Shown here: piece by piece, positions 53,764-61,793 of the stretch
How the letters are laid out: the number at the start of each line of letters is the position of its first letter
Numbering within the stretch: the first letter of the stretch is position 1
Assembly (NCBI GenBank): GCA_016713105.1
Contig: JADJPS010000001.1
Span: forward strand, 248,001-312,000
From: Devosia sp.
GTDB lineage: Bacteria; Pseudomonadota; Alphaproteobacteria; Rhizobiales; Devosiaceae
Length of the DNA stretch: 64,000 bases
Direction of reading: 5' to 3'
Notes under the pieces: model-generated
The model's database searches: none
The model's input: only the letters and a program-made list of their open reading frames with translations
What the model was told of the DNA's origin: nothing
Made by a program: the position numbers and the translations under genes

Positions 53764-54464
53764 TGTGCGACCTTTCCCGCAAGCACGAAGTCGGAGCCTC
53801 TGGCAAATGGAGCCCCCGGCTGCGGCTCTTCGAATAGCACAAGCCGGTCGAGCGACAACTCCGCCTCGGCAAGTACACCGAAATGCCCGGCCGCCGCGGC
53901 GCGATAGCGCTCCTGTTCGCCGGGCGGCAGTCGGTCGGTGAGCGTCATGTGGAACTGGAACTCCTCGAGCACATAGGGGTAGCCGTATCGCTCGACCAGT
54001 TCGATCTGGCGCGGTGTCAGCCGTCCTCCGGCAGTGCGCCGGTTCCTTTCCTCGAGACCGATCGGCGCCCGGAACCTGTCGAAGGTCTCGACAACCCTCG
54101 CCGCGAGGGCCGTTAGCGCGGACGACTGGATGGCGGGAACGAGAGCGAGGAAGCCGTCGATGAGTTCCAGTTTCATCGGACCCACGGACACCGGGGTCTC
54201 CGCTTCGGCGAACCGGGCAAGTTCGCGCGCCAGTTCGCCGGGCGGGCAATCCGACCGGAGCCGCATCGGTGCCTTGATGGTGGCATGGAAGCCGTAGCGC
54301 CTTGCCGAGATGCTGTTGGCGTCGAGTTCGGCCCGTCCGATGCCAGCGATCGCCGTCGGCGCCACCGGCTCGCCCGTTGGGTCGCGACCGAGCCACTCGG
54401 CGGCTTTCGAGCACAGCGGGTGCCGCCGGTCCGGCGTGAAGTAGATGGCGTACCGTTCGGACAT
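53760..54464 (-). CDS. DUF1045 protein, 2H-phosphoesterase-like, of phosphonate operons
   Basis: A 234-residue protein with two His motifs characteristic of the 2H phosphoesterase/RNA-ligase-like fold: YGFHATIKAPMRL near residue 58 and FQFHMTLTDRLP near residue 168. DUF1045 proteins are encoded with phnM/phnN and have been proposed to act on cyclic or phosphorylated ribose intermediates of phosphonate breakdown; no reaction is evident from sequence alone. The N-terminal YAIYFTPDRRHPL is typical. It is first in the visible three-gene operon. Confidence 0.88.
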   Translation of the reverse strand: MSERYAIYFTPDRRHPLCSKAAEWLGRDPTGEPVAPTAIAGIGRAELDANSISARRYGFHATIKAPMRLRSDCPPGELARELARFAEAETPVSVGPMKLELIDGFLALVPAIQSSALTALAARVVETFDRFRAPIGLEERNRRTAGGRLTPRQIELVERYGYPYVLEEFQFHMTLTDRLPPGEQERYRAAAAGHFGVLAEAELSLDRLVLFEEPQPGAPFARGSDFVLAGKVAQ

Positions 54465-54528
54465 GGTGGTGGAGAACTCGGCGCTGGTCGAGGCTGACTA
54501 GTCCGGTTCGATGTCAGTTTTTTGTCAG

Positions 54529-54549
54529 CCGGGCAAGACGTCTGCCCGG
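54529..54549. promoter_or_regulatory. dyad upstream of the phn module
   Basis: CCGGGCA-AGACGTC-TGCCCGG is a near-perfect inverted repeat 65-85 bases before the DUF1045 start and just after the end of the gene at 54551. It could be an operator of the phn genes or a terminator stem for the upstream gene; no U-run follows it in the minus direction. Confidence 0.35.
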
Positions 54550-54550
54550 G

Positions 54551-55021
54551 TCAAATCACCCGTGCCAGACACGCTGCGCTTCGGTCCGGAGTGCCGTTGA
54601 CGACATTGTCCGCCAGCAGCGACTCGCCGCCATCGAGGTCGTTGACCAAGGCGAAGAAGCCGAACAGTCCGACGCCCTTGAGCTGCCACTTGATGCGCGT
54701 GCCCGATGGCAACGGGTCGCTGCCGCCATTGGTGAGGACCAACGCGCCGGGGGTGCCGGCCACGCGACAGCTCAGGTCGGCCCGCCCGCCGAAGTGACGC
54801 GTCTGCAGGCTTGGCGGTGCGTCGAACTCGGCTGGCTCGTAGGTCGAGGAATCGCGGCTGCCGCCACTGAGGGGCCCAACGATGCCCGGATCGGTCGGTC
54901 GGGTCTCGTCGACACCGCCGCCAGCGGGCAGCAGGTTGATCACGGCACCGGCCGACACCGGCACAGGGATCATGAAGAGCAGTGTCATCAGGGTGGCCGG
55001 CAACGGACGGAGTCGTGTCAT
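54551..55021 (-). CDS. hypothetical exported protein of 156 residues
   Basis: I do not recognise the family. A signal peptide (LRPLPATLMTLLFMIPVPVS) ends at AGA. The mature protein has a low-complexity Gly/Asp-rich stretch and then a beta-rich part with one Cys pair (LSCRVAG and SAACLARV). A surface- or periplasm-binding role is likely from the pattern alone. I chose the ATG at 55021 because the signal peptide starts there; a longer frame to 55099 has no extra features. The 237-base gap upstream is shared with the divergent glycerate kinase gene. Confidence 0.65.
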   Translation of the reverse strand: MTRLRPLPATLMTLLFMIPVPVSAGAVINLLPAGGGVDETRPTDPGIVGPLSGGSRDSSTYEPAEFDAPPSLQTRHFGGRADLSCRVAGTPGALVLTNGGSDPLPSGTRIKWQLKGVGLFGFFALVNDLDGGESLLADNVVNGTPDRSAACLARVI

Positions 55022-55258
55022 TCGGTTTCCAGTTCGGGTCCCGCTGGCGCGTCCACACCTGCAGATCGGCAATGTCGTGGCGTTTTGCCGTTCGCGCAAT
55101 AGTCCGCGTCGACTGAACCCCGCCTGAGGTCGAGGTTAAGTCCCGGTTCAGGCTGCCTGCGGGTCGGCAGCAGTTAGGTGGGAGTTAGGCCGCCTTGCCC
55201 TTGCATCGCCGTCCTCGCCTACGCAAGATGCCCCTTGCTTCATCATGAGCCATTGCCG

Positions 55259-56515
55259 ATGGAACGCGATTTCCTCGAACAGTTGTTCCGGCTTGCAGTA
55301 GATGCCGCCCAGCCTGACCGCGCCATTGCGGCAAACCTGCCACCGCGGCCAGCCGGGCGAACCATCGTGGTCGGGGCGGGCAAGGCATCGGCGCAGATGG
55401 CGGCGGCCTTCGAACGGGCGTGGCCACACCCGATCGACAAGGGGCTGGTGGTCACGCGCTACGGTTATGCGGTTCCCTGTCGGCGCATCGAGATCGTCGA
55501 GGCCGCCCATCCGGTTCCAGACGTCGCGGGCTTCCTGGCCGCCCGCCGGATGATGGAAATGGTGTCGGGCCTCAGTCACGACGACCTTGTCGTGGCCCTG
55601 GTCTCGGGTGGCGGCTCGGCACTTCTGCCGCAGCCTGCCTCCGGTCTCACCTTCGAGGACGAGCAGCGCGTCAACGAGATCCTGCTCGCTTCGGGCGCAC
55701 CGATCTCGGCGATGAATGTCATCCGCAATGAACTCAGCGCCATCAAGGGCGGCCGCCTGGCTGCCCTCGCCGCACCGGCGCGGGTGGTGACCCTGGTCGT
55801 CTCGGATATCCCCGGCGACGATCCTTCGCTTGTCGCCTCCGGCCCGACCGTTCCGATGGCGGCGGGGCGGGCCGAGGCCAGGCACCTTGTCTCGCTGCAT
55901 CGCCTGCAACTGCCCGCAGCCGCCGAAGAACTGCTCGCCTCCGACAGCAATCCGGCGCCGCTCCCCTCCGATCCCCGCTTCGCTCACAACAGCGTGCGGG
56001 TCGTCGCCTCTGCAGCCCTGTCGCTTGAGGCGGCGGCCGAGGGGGCGCGGGCAACGGGGATTGACGCACACATTGTTTCCGATGCCGTCGAGGGCGAGGC
56101 GCGCGAGGTGGCACGCGTGCACGCCGCGCTCGCCCGCGAGGTCCGCACCCGGGGCCGTCCGTTTGCACGCCCCGCGCTGCTGCTGTCGGGAGGCGAGACC
56201 ACGGTCACCGTGCGCGGTGCGGGTCGGGGCGGGCGCAATGCGGAGTTCCTGCTGGCCTTCGCCATCGCCATAGACGGCATCGCCGGCATCTCCGCCCTCG
56301 CCGCCGATACCGACGGTATCGACGGTTCGGGCGACAATGCCGGGGCGGTGGCGGATGGCCAGACCGCGTCCCGCATGCGCGCTGCGGGCATCGACCCGCG
56401 CCTCGCGCTCGCCGACAACGACGCCTACGCGGCCTTCAATGCCATTGGCGGACTGTTTGTCACTGGGCCGACCGGCACCAATGTCAATGACTTCCGCGCT
56501 ATTCTCGTGAGGTAG
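55259..56515 (+). CDS. glycerate 2-kinase (GckA/TtuD, MOFRL family)
   Basis: A 418-residue kinase that phosphorylates D-glycerate to 2-phosphoglycerate. The N-terminal domain has TIVVGAGKASAQMAAAFE and ALVSGGGSALLPQPA. The C-terminal MOFRL domain has LLSGGETTVTVRGAGRGGRNAEFLLA and ALAADTDGIDGSGDNAGAV. The start is the ATG at 55259; the frame is open upstream without similarity. It links hydroxypyruvate, tartrate or galactonate-type breakdown to glycolysis, which fits the galactose dehydrogenase operon a few genes downstream. A VOC protein gene follows after five bases. Confidence 0.9.
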   Translation: MERDFLEQLFRLAVDAAQPDRAIAANLPPRPAGRTIVVGAGKASAQMAAAFERAWPHPIDKGLVVTRYGYAVPCRRIEIVEAAHPVPDVAGFLAARRMMEMVSGLSHDDLVVALVSGGGSALLPQPASGLTFEDEQRVNEILLASGAPISAMNVIRNELSAIKGGRLAALAAPARVVTLVVSDIPGDDPSLVASGPTVPMAAGRAEARHLVSLHRLQLPAAAEELLASDSNPAPLPSDPRFAHNSVRVVASAALSLEAAAEGARATGIDAHIVSDAVEGEAREVARVHAALAREVRTRGRPFARPALLLSGGETTVTVRGAGRGGRNAEFLLAFAIAIDGIAGISALAADTDGIDGSGDNAGAVADGQTASRMRAAGIDPRLALADNDAYAAFNAIGGLFVTGPTGTNVNDFRAILVR

Positions 56516-56520
56516 TTGGC

Positions 56521-56868
56521 GTGGCCAGGGCGACCGGCATCGGTGGAGTCTTCTTTCGGGCGGCCGACACCGAGGCACTCGCCCGCTGGTACGAGACGCA
56601 TCTGGGCGTCCAGGGGTTCTGGAATCAGGAGGCGGGCCCGACCGTGTTTGCGCCCTTCGAGCAACACAGCACCTACTTCCCGGCGGCCAGACAGTGGATG
56701 ATCAACTTCCGCGTCGACGACCTCGACTCGCTGATCGCGAGCCTGCGGAGCGCCGGCATTCAGGTGGAGACCCGACCGGAGGAGTGGGACACACCGGAGA
56801 CCGGTCGCTTTGCCCGCATCGCCGATCCGGAGGGCAATCAGATCGAACTCTGGCAGCCGCCCGACTGA
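56521..56868 (+). CDS. VOC-superfamily (glyoxalase-like) protein
   Basis: A 115-residue protein made of two beta-alpha-beta-beta-beta units. GVFFRAADTEALARWYETHLG at the N-terminus and FARIADPEGNQIELWQPPD at the C-terminus are standard glyoxalase/bleomycin-resistance-fold signatures, with the metal Glu in IELW. The substrate is unknown. It starts at a GTG five bases after the glycerate kinase stop and is cotranscribed with it. Confidence 0.83.
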   Translation: MARATGIGGVFFRAADTEALARWYETHLGVQGFWNQEAGPTVFAPFEQHSTYFPAARQWMINFRVDDLDSLIASLRSAGIQVETRPEEWDTPETGRFARIADPEGNQIELWQPPD

Positions 56869-56875
56869 CCGCCCG

Positions 56876-57076
56876 CTATTCCTCCACCCAGGACTCGAAG
56901 GTCCCGTCCTTCCTCAGCCGCGCCACCAGGTAGCCGCCGCGTTCGCGCGGCCGCACCTCGAAGTCGTACTGCCGTCCGTCCATGGCGCGCTGCACCTCCG
57001 CCGCGCTCTGGGCGGCCTCCAGCGAGGCATGGACCTGCGGCATGCCGGCACCCTCGCGGACAAACGCCTGCGACAT
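56876..57076 (-). CDS. hypothetical 66-residue protein
   Basis: No family recognised. MSQAFVREGAGMPQVHASLE is followed by a small alpha/beta stretch, RQYDFEVRPRERGGYLVARL, that looks like a compact domain. A GGAGGTGG ribosome site sits seven bases before the ATG at 57076, which supports real translation. It is convergent with the VOC gene and seven bases from it. Confidence 0.55.
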   Translation of the reverse strand: MSQAFVREGAGMPQVHASLEAAQSAAEVQRAMDGRQYDFEVRPRERGGYLVARLRKDGTFESWVEE

Positions 57077-57213
57077 GCTGCCACCTCCATCCGATTGTCT
57101 CCCGGTCCGATCATAGCGGTCATTCCGTGCCGGCCGGAATGAATTTTGCCGTATGGGAACTTCACTTCCGCACCCGCTTACTCTTTAGTGCCGCCGGCGT
57201 GAGGAGACACCCA

Positions 57214-58152
57214 ATGGCCAGAAAAAAGATCGCCGTCATCGGTATCGGCAAGATCGCCCAGGACCAGCACCTGCCGGTGATCGACAAGAGCCCCGATTTC
57301 GAGCTCGCCGCCTGCGTGTCGACGCGCGGCCTCGGCCACGGCAACGTGCCGGTCTTCAGGACCCCCGCCGAGCTCTACAAGGCCATGCCCGAAGTGGGGC
57401 TTGTGGCCATCTGTACCCCGCCGGGCGTCCGCCACGCCTATGTCCGCGAGGCGATCGACGCAGGCAAGGATGTGCTCCTCGAAAAGCCGCCCACCCCGAC
57501 CATCACCGAGTTCGAGGACCTCGTCGCCTATGGCGACAAGAAGGGGCGCGTGCTCTTCCAGACCTGGCACTCGCGCTACAACGCGGCTGTCGAGGCGGCC
57601 CGGCTGATCCTCAAGGATGAGGGTGTCGCCTCGGTCCGGATCGACTGGCGCGAAAGCGTGCGCAAATGGCATCCGGGACAGGAATGGGTCTGGCAGCCCG
57701 GTGGATTCGGCGTCTGCGACCCCGGCATCAACGCCATGAGCGTGTTCACCCGCATCATGCCTTTCGCCGTGTTCGTCGAGAGTGCCGTGTTGCGCTTCCC
57801 GGCCAATCGGCAGACCCCCGTCGATGTCGAGATCGCCTTCAAGTCGACCCAGAAGCACCAGCCCGCGATGAGCGCCGGTTTCAACTGGCTCGAGGAAACC
57901 GGCGAGATCTGGACCGTGGCGGTGACGACGCGCAAGGGCACCGACCTCAAGCTCGAGAAGGGCGGCACGGTGCTGCGGGTCAACGGCAGGGAGACGGTCG
58001 CCAACCCGTCCGAGGAGTACGAGGCGATCTACGAGCGCTTCGCGAAACTGCTCAGGAAGAAGAAGTCCGAGATGGACGGCTCGCCGCTGCGACTCATCGG
58101 CGATGCCTTCCTGCTCGGGGCCCGCGAGAACGTCGACGAGTTTCATTGGTGA
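57214..58152 (+). CDS. Gfo/Idh/MocA oxidoreductase, probable D-galactose 1-dehydrogenase
   Basis: A 312-residue NAD(P)-dependent sugar dehydrogenase. The Rossmann motif VIGIGKIAQDQHLPVI is at residue 7, and EKPPTPTITEFEDL carries the catalytic-loop Lys-Pro. The segment QEWVWQPGGFGVCDPGINAM is characteristic of bacterial D-galactose 1-dehydrogenases, which oxidise galactose (or arabinose or fucose) to the lactone in the De Ley-Doudoroff route. The ATG at 57214 follows GAGGAG. It starts a three-gene operon with a cupin and an SDR enzyme. It could also oxidise a related sugar acid. Confidence 0.82.
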   Translation: MARKKIAVIGIGKIAQDQHLPVIDKSPDFELAACVSTRGLGHGNVPVFRTPAELYKAMPEVGLVAICTPPGVRHAYVREAIDAGKDVLLEKPPTPTITEFEDLVAYGDKKGRVLFQTWHSRYNAAVEAARLILKDEGVASVRIDWRESVRKWHPGQEWVWQPGGFGVCDPGINAMSVFTRIMPFAVFVESAVLRFPANRQTPVDVEIAFKSTQKHQPAMSAGFNWLEETGEIWTVAVTTRKGTDLKLEKGGTVLRVNGRETVANPSEEYEAIYERFAKLLRKKKSEMDGSPLRLIGDAFLLGARENVDEFHW

Positions 58153-58176
58153 GGGGAAGGACAGAGGAGAACAGGC

Positions 58177-58674
58177 ATGTATGAATCCCTCAACGGCTCG
58201 GCCCATCCGATGGCGCCCAAGGAGATCGCCATCACCGCCCTTCCGGACGATGAGCGGGTCTGGGTGCCGCAGGCCGAGGGCGTCTGGTTCCGGCCACTGT
58301 TTCTCAACACCCTGCAGGGCCAGTGGTGCAACCTGCTGCGGGTACGCCGCGCCGGCATCCTCAGCCGCCACCTGCATCCCCAGCCGGTGCACGGCTATGT
58401 TATCAAGGGCCGCTGGCATTATCTCGAGCACGACTGGGTGGCCGAGACCGGCTCCTACGTCTTCGAGCCACCGGGCGAGATACATACCCTGACAGTGCCG
58501 GCTGACTGCGAGGAGATGATCACCTTCTTCAATATCTCCGGTTGCATGGTCTATCTCGACGAGGCCAACCGGCAGGTCGGCTTCGAGGATGTCTTCACCA
58601 AGATCGATATGTGCCGCCGCCACTACGAGAAGGTGGGCCTCGGGGCGGACTATATCGAGCAGTTCGTCCGCTAG
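58177..58674 (+). CDS. cupin protein of the 2,4'-dihydroxyacetophenone dioxygenase family
   Basis: A 165-residue single-domain cupin. Motif 1 HLHPQPVHGYVIKGRWHYLEH carries the metal His/Glu set, and motif 2 is PPGEIHTLTVP. This family contains a ring-cleaving dioxygenase but many members sit in sugar operons and act on other compounds, so the assignment to a substrate is open. It begins 25 bases after the dehydrogenase and 16 bases before the SDR gene. In this context a sugar-lactone or keto-sugar role is plausible. Confidence 0.82.
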   Translation: MYESLNGSAHPMAPKEIAITALPDDERVWVPQAEGVWFRPLFLNTLQGQWCNLLRVRRAGILSRHLHPQPVHGYVIKGRWHYLEHDWVAETGSYVFEPPGEIHTLTVPADCEEMITFFNISGCMVYLDEANRQVGFEDVFTKIDMCRRHYEKVGLGADYIEQFVR

Positions 58675-58689
58675 CGGGGAAAGCAGCAC

Positions 58690-59413
58690 ATGACCTGGGC
58701 AACCGAGTTCTTCGCGGGCAGGCACATCGTCGTCACCGGCGGCACCTCGGGCATCGGGCAGGGGATCGGGCGGGCCTTCGCCGACGCCGGCGCGATCGTC
58801 CACGCCACCGGCGCCACCCAGGCCGAGGTCGAAGCCGGCGCCGACAACGAGCCGCGCTTCCGCTACACGCAGCTCGACGTGCGCTCGACCGAGCAGGTAG
58901 CCGCCTATGCCGATACCTTCGGGCCAGTGGCAGCGCTGATCAACTGCGCCGGGGTCAATCTGAGGGCCGCCGAGTTCACCGCCGGAGGCTTCGAGACCGT
59001 CCTCGACATCAACGCCACTGGCACCATGCGGACATCGACCGCCTTCCGGAGCAAGCTGCGCGGTGGCGCCATCCTCAATATCGGCTCCGTCTTTGCCTTC
59101 TTCGGCGCCCCGCATGCGCCGGCCTACGCCGCCTCCAAGCACGCCGTCGCTGGGCTCACCAAGTCCTTCGCCATCGCCTTTGCAGCCGACGAAATCCGGG
59201 TCAACGCCCTGGCCCCGGGCTGGATCGAGACCGCCATGACGGCCCTGCCGCGCGCCAATCCGATCCGCAACGCCGAACTGATGGCGCGCACGCCGATGGG
59301 TCGCTGGGGCACCCCGGCGACCTTGCCGGGCCGGCCCTGTTCCTCTGCTCCCCGCTCGCCGGCTTCGTCACCGGCGCCATCCTGCCGGTCGACGGGGCTA
59401 CATGTCCGGCTGA
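58690..59413 (+). pseudogene. SDR-family oxidoreductase with two single-base deletions near the C-terminus
   Basis: A short-chain dehydrogenase of about 241 residues when repaired. The NAD-binding TGGTSGIGQGIG motif is near residue 17, the Ser region NIGSVFAFFG follows, and the catalytic YAASK is intact. The last 40 residues shift: near 59320 a G is missing (PADLAGPALFLCSPLAGFVT is expected), and near 59393 another G is missing before GYMSG-stop at 59413. Both gaps are in G-rich runs. The early region and active site are intact, so function depends on whether these are real. It closes the galactose dehydrogenase operon and overlaps a convergent gene by 16 bases. Confidence 0.8.
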
Positions 59414-59880
59414 GCCGGTGCCCTCGGCGCGCAGTAGTAAAGCGCGCGGTTGATCGCAGCGAGCGAACCCGCGAGCGAGATGGCCCGGTCGATCGGTGGA
59501 CCATCCTGCGGGTCGAGATAGACGAGGCCTGCGTTCCGCAACTGCTCGAGGATCGGTGTGACATCCCCTTCCACTCGGGCATGGTATGGGGCGGATGATG
59601 GCGACGCCATCACCGCATGGCGCTCGCCTTCCTTGTCGAATTCGAGCACCCAGGCACCGGCATCCGCGGCGCCGCGGCTGGTGTGAATATACAGGCCCAC
59701 CGAAAGATCGTCCTCGCAGCGCACCGCGAGGCAGGTGTACTGCGCCGGGCTCGCGCCGTAGGAGCAGCCGAGCGCTGCCCGGTCGCCCTCTCCGGGGAAC
59801 GGCGCGTAGTGCCATCCCGCCTCCTGCGCCCGGCAGGGAACGGCGACCAACACAGCGATGAGAGCCAGGGCGGCGCGCAT
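59398..59880 (-). CDS. hypothetical exported protein of 160 residues
   Basis: No family recognised. A signal peptide MRAALALIAVLVAVPCRAQ precedes a mature domain with four Cys (LGCSYG, YTCLAVRCED, LYYCAPR), consistent with periplasmic disulfides. The ATG at 59880 was chosen as the start of the signal peptide. An FNR-like box lies 40 bases upstream and could also serve this gene. Its 3' end overlaps the SDR gene. Confidence 0.65.
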   Translation of the reverse strand: MRAALALIAVLVAVPCRAQEAGWHYAPFPGEGDRAALGCSYGASPAQYTCLAVRCEDDLSVGLYIHTSRGAADAGAWVLEFDKEGERHAVMASPSSAPYHARVEGDVTPILEQLRNAGLVYLDPQDGPPIDRAISLAGSLAAINRALYYCAPRAPAQPDM

Positions 59881-59919
59881 GCCGGGATCATCCGCTCCCC
59901 GCACTCCCAAGGCAAGTCG

Positions 59920-59933
59920 TTGATCCAGATCAT
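59920..59933. promoter_or_regulatory. FNR/FixK-like box TTGATCCAGATCAT
   Basis: TTGAT-CCAG-ATCAT matches nine of ten defined bases of the FNR/FixK consensus. It is 57 bases before the 31-residue membrane gene on the plus strand and 40 bases before the exported protein on the minus strand, so it could serve either. Confidence 0.5.
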
Positions 59934-59989
59934 GGAAACGAACTTCCGTCGGTCGCAGAAGAAAGCTGCCCGATGGAAGGGGGGCAGAA

Positions 59990-60085
59990 ATGACCTTCGA
60001 AACCTACGCCGCCATTGTCCTCGTCTTCTCAGTAGTGACGACATTGCTCGTCACCGCTCTATGGTGGGTCGGGCAGACGCGCTGA
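59990..60085 (+). CDS. 31-residue single-helix membrane protein
   Basis: MTFETYAAIVLVFSVVTTLL starts a frame of 31 codons with a hydrophobic helix of about 20 residues and a short TR tail. A strong GGAAGGGGGG ribosome site lies just before the ATG at 59990. Together with the FNR-like box upstream, this suggests a small membrane protein expressed at low oxygen, analogous in size to cytochrome oxidase accessory peptides, but there is no sequence match I can claim. It ends where the convergent aldo/keto reductase gene ends. Confidence 0.45.
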   Translation: MTFETYAAIVLVFSVVTTLLVTALWWVGQTR

Positions 60086-61030
60086 TCACCCGGTCGCGTT
60101 CAGTTCCGCAACATCCTCGGCACTGAGGCTGAGCCGAGTTGCCCGTGCGAGACTCTTCACCTGCTCGACCGTGGTTGCCGAAGCGATGGGCGCGGCAACT
60201 CCCGGCTGTGCCGCCACCCAGGCCAGCGCGATCTCGCTCGGCACCGCGCCGGTTCGTGCCGCCACGGCATCGAGTGCCGCAAGGATGCGGAGACCTTTCG
60301 GGTTGAGGTATTTGTCGACCACGCCCTTGCCCCGCGGGCTCTTCTGCGCGTCTGCCGCATTTCGGTACTTGCCGGTGAGGAACCCTGCCGCCAGCCCGAA
60401 ATAGTGGATCCCGGAGATCTGCTCCCTGACGCAGATGTCCTGCACCGGGCCCTCGAACGTGTCGCGGCTGTAGAGGTTGAACTCGTTCTGCAGCGTCTCG
60501 TAGCGGGCGAGGCCCTCGCGCCTCGAGATGTCGAGCGCCTCGGTGAGCAGCGTCGCGTCGTGGTTGGAAGTGCCGATCACCCGCACCTTGCCCGCCTGGA
60601 CCAGCCGGTCATGCGCCCGCAGCGTCTCCTCCTGCGGCGTGTTCGGGTCGGGCCAGTGGCTCTGGTAGAGGTCGATGTAGTCGGTCTGAAGTCGCTTGAG
60701 CGATGCCTCCACCTCCGCCTCGATCCACTTGGCACTGAGGTCGCGGTGGCCCTGTCCCATGTCGGAACCCACCTTGGTGAACACCAGCACCTTGTCGCGG
60801 TTGCCGCGTGCCTGCATCCAGCGGCCGATGATCTTCTCGCTCTCGCTGTCATTGCCGGGCACCCAGCGCGAATAGGAGTCGGCCGTGTCGATGGCGTTGA
60901 AGCCCTCGGAGAGGTAGGCGTCGAAGATTGCGAACGAGGTCCTCTCGTCGGCCGTCCAGCCCACGACGTTGGTGCCGAGCACCAGGGGTTCGATGAACAG
61001 CTCCGAGCGGCCGAGGCGGCGCTTGGTCAT
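60086..61030 (-). CDS. aldo/keto reductase
   Basis: A 314-residue NADPH-dependent TIM-barrel reductase. The catalytic tetrad is readable: Asp and Tyr in IDTADSYSRW, Lys in VLVFTKVG and His in LYQSHWPD. The C-terminal PIASATTVEQVKSLARATRL binds the cofactor phosphate. The length is normal for the YghZ/Tas group. The substrate is an unknown aldehyde or ketone. It starts at the ATG 61030, and a VOC gene lies upstream on the same strand after 82 bases. Confidence 0.92.
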   Translation of the reverse strand: MTKRRLGRSELFIEPLVLGTNVVGWTADERTSFAIFDAYLSEGFNAIDTADSYSRWVPGNDSESEKIIGRWMQARGNRDKVLVFTKVGSDMGQGHRDLSAKWIEAEVEASLKRLQTDYIDLYQSHWPDPNTPQEETLRAHDRLVQAGKVRVIGTSNHDATLLTEALDISRREGLARYETLQNEFNLYSRDTFEGPVQDICVREQISGIHYFGLAAGFLTGKYRNAADAQKSPRGKGVVDKYLNPKGLRILAALDAVAARTGAVPSEIALAWVAAQPGVAAPIASATTVEQVKSLARATRLSLSAEDVAELNATG

Positions 61031-61112
61031 GGCGGCAGACTCCGGGAGGAAGAATTGTTGGTGGCAGCGGGAGCCTATCGCGTCGATCCATCGTCGACAA
61101 GCGATGGAGGCA

Positions 61113-61502
61113 TCAGTGCGGCTGGATCAGATCCCAGCGGTTGCCGTAGAGGTCCTCGAACACCGCCACCGTGCCGTAGGGCTCGCGGCGCGGTATCTCA
61201 CGGAAGCGGACGCCTCTGGCGAGGAAGGCCGCATGGTCCCGTGCGAAATCGTCGGTCTCGAGGAAGAAGCCTACCCGACCCCCGGTCTGGTCGCCGACCC
61301 GGTCGACCTGCGCATCCCCTTCGGCCCGCGCCAGCAGCAGTCGCGCTCCGCCACCGCCGGACGGGGCGACCAGCACCCAGCGCTTGCCGCCGCCCAGGTC
61401 GGTATCGGCGACGAGCGTGAAACCAATCTGGCCGCAGTAGAACGAAATCGCCGCGTCGTAGTCGCCGACAACGAGGGTGACGGTCGCGATCCTGGTGCTC
61501 AT
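61113..61502 (-). CDS. VOC-superfamily (glyoxalase-like) protein
   Basis: A 129-residue protein. ATVTLVVGDYDAAISFYCGQ, a second unit starting VGFFLETDDFARDHAAFLARG, and AVFEDLYGNRWDLIQPH with the metal-binding residue near the end are typical of the glyoxalase-like fold. The substrate is unknown. The reverse-strand ATG is at 61502. The 291-base region upstream, to 61793, is shared with the divergent importer gene and carries the strong RutR-like box. Confidence 0.85.
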   Translation of the reverse strand: MSTRIATVTLVVGDYDAAISFYCGQIGFTLVADTDLGGGKRWVLVAPSGGGGARLLLARAEGDAQVDRVGDQTGGRVGFFLETDDFARDHAAFLARGVRFREIPRREPYGTVAVFEDLYGNRWDLIQPH

Positions 61503-61660
61503 GTGGAAAAGCAGTGGCGGCTTCTGGGCGTATCGTCAACAGTCCGCACCACGGCGCAAGGCGGCTCCACAACCGATTTACCTGACCGTTTTCTTGCTCT
61601 CGGGCACGAATGGCCTGCGTACCGGGCCTCCCGTGGAACCAGTTTGCGCACAGGCCGGTC

Positions 61661-61676
61661 TTGACCAACCGGTCAA
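61661..61676. promoter_or_regulatory. RutR-like box, best match in the window, upstream of a dppA-like gene
   Basis: TTGACCAACCGGTCAA matches 13 of 14 defined bases of TTGACCA-N2-TGGTCAA. It is 118 bases before the dppA-like start and about 160 bases before the divergent VOC gene. It suggests that this importer belongs to the pyrimidine regulon. Confidence 0.62.
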
Positions 61677-61793
61677 ACTCCCCATTGCGCCGCCCGGAAA
61701 AAAGCGCTTTGTTGCCGGCCAAGCTCCTGCCGGGCGGACGAATGATCGTCGCCGTTGAACGCGGGAGCGCAATGCTATCGGGAGACAACCATC

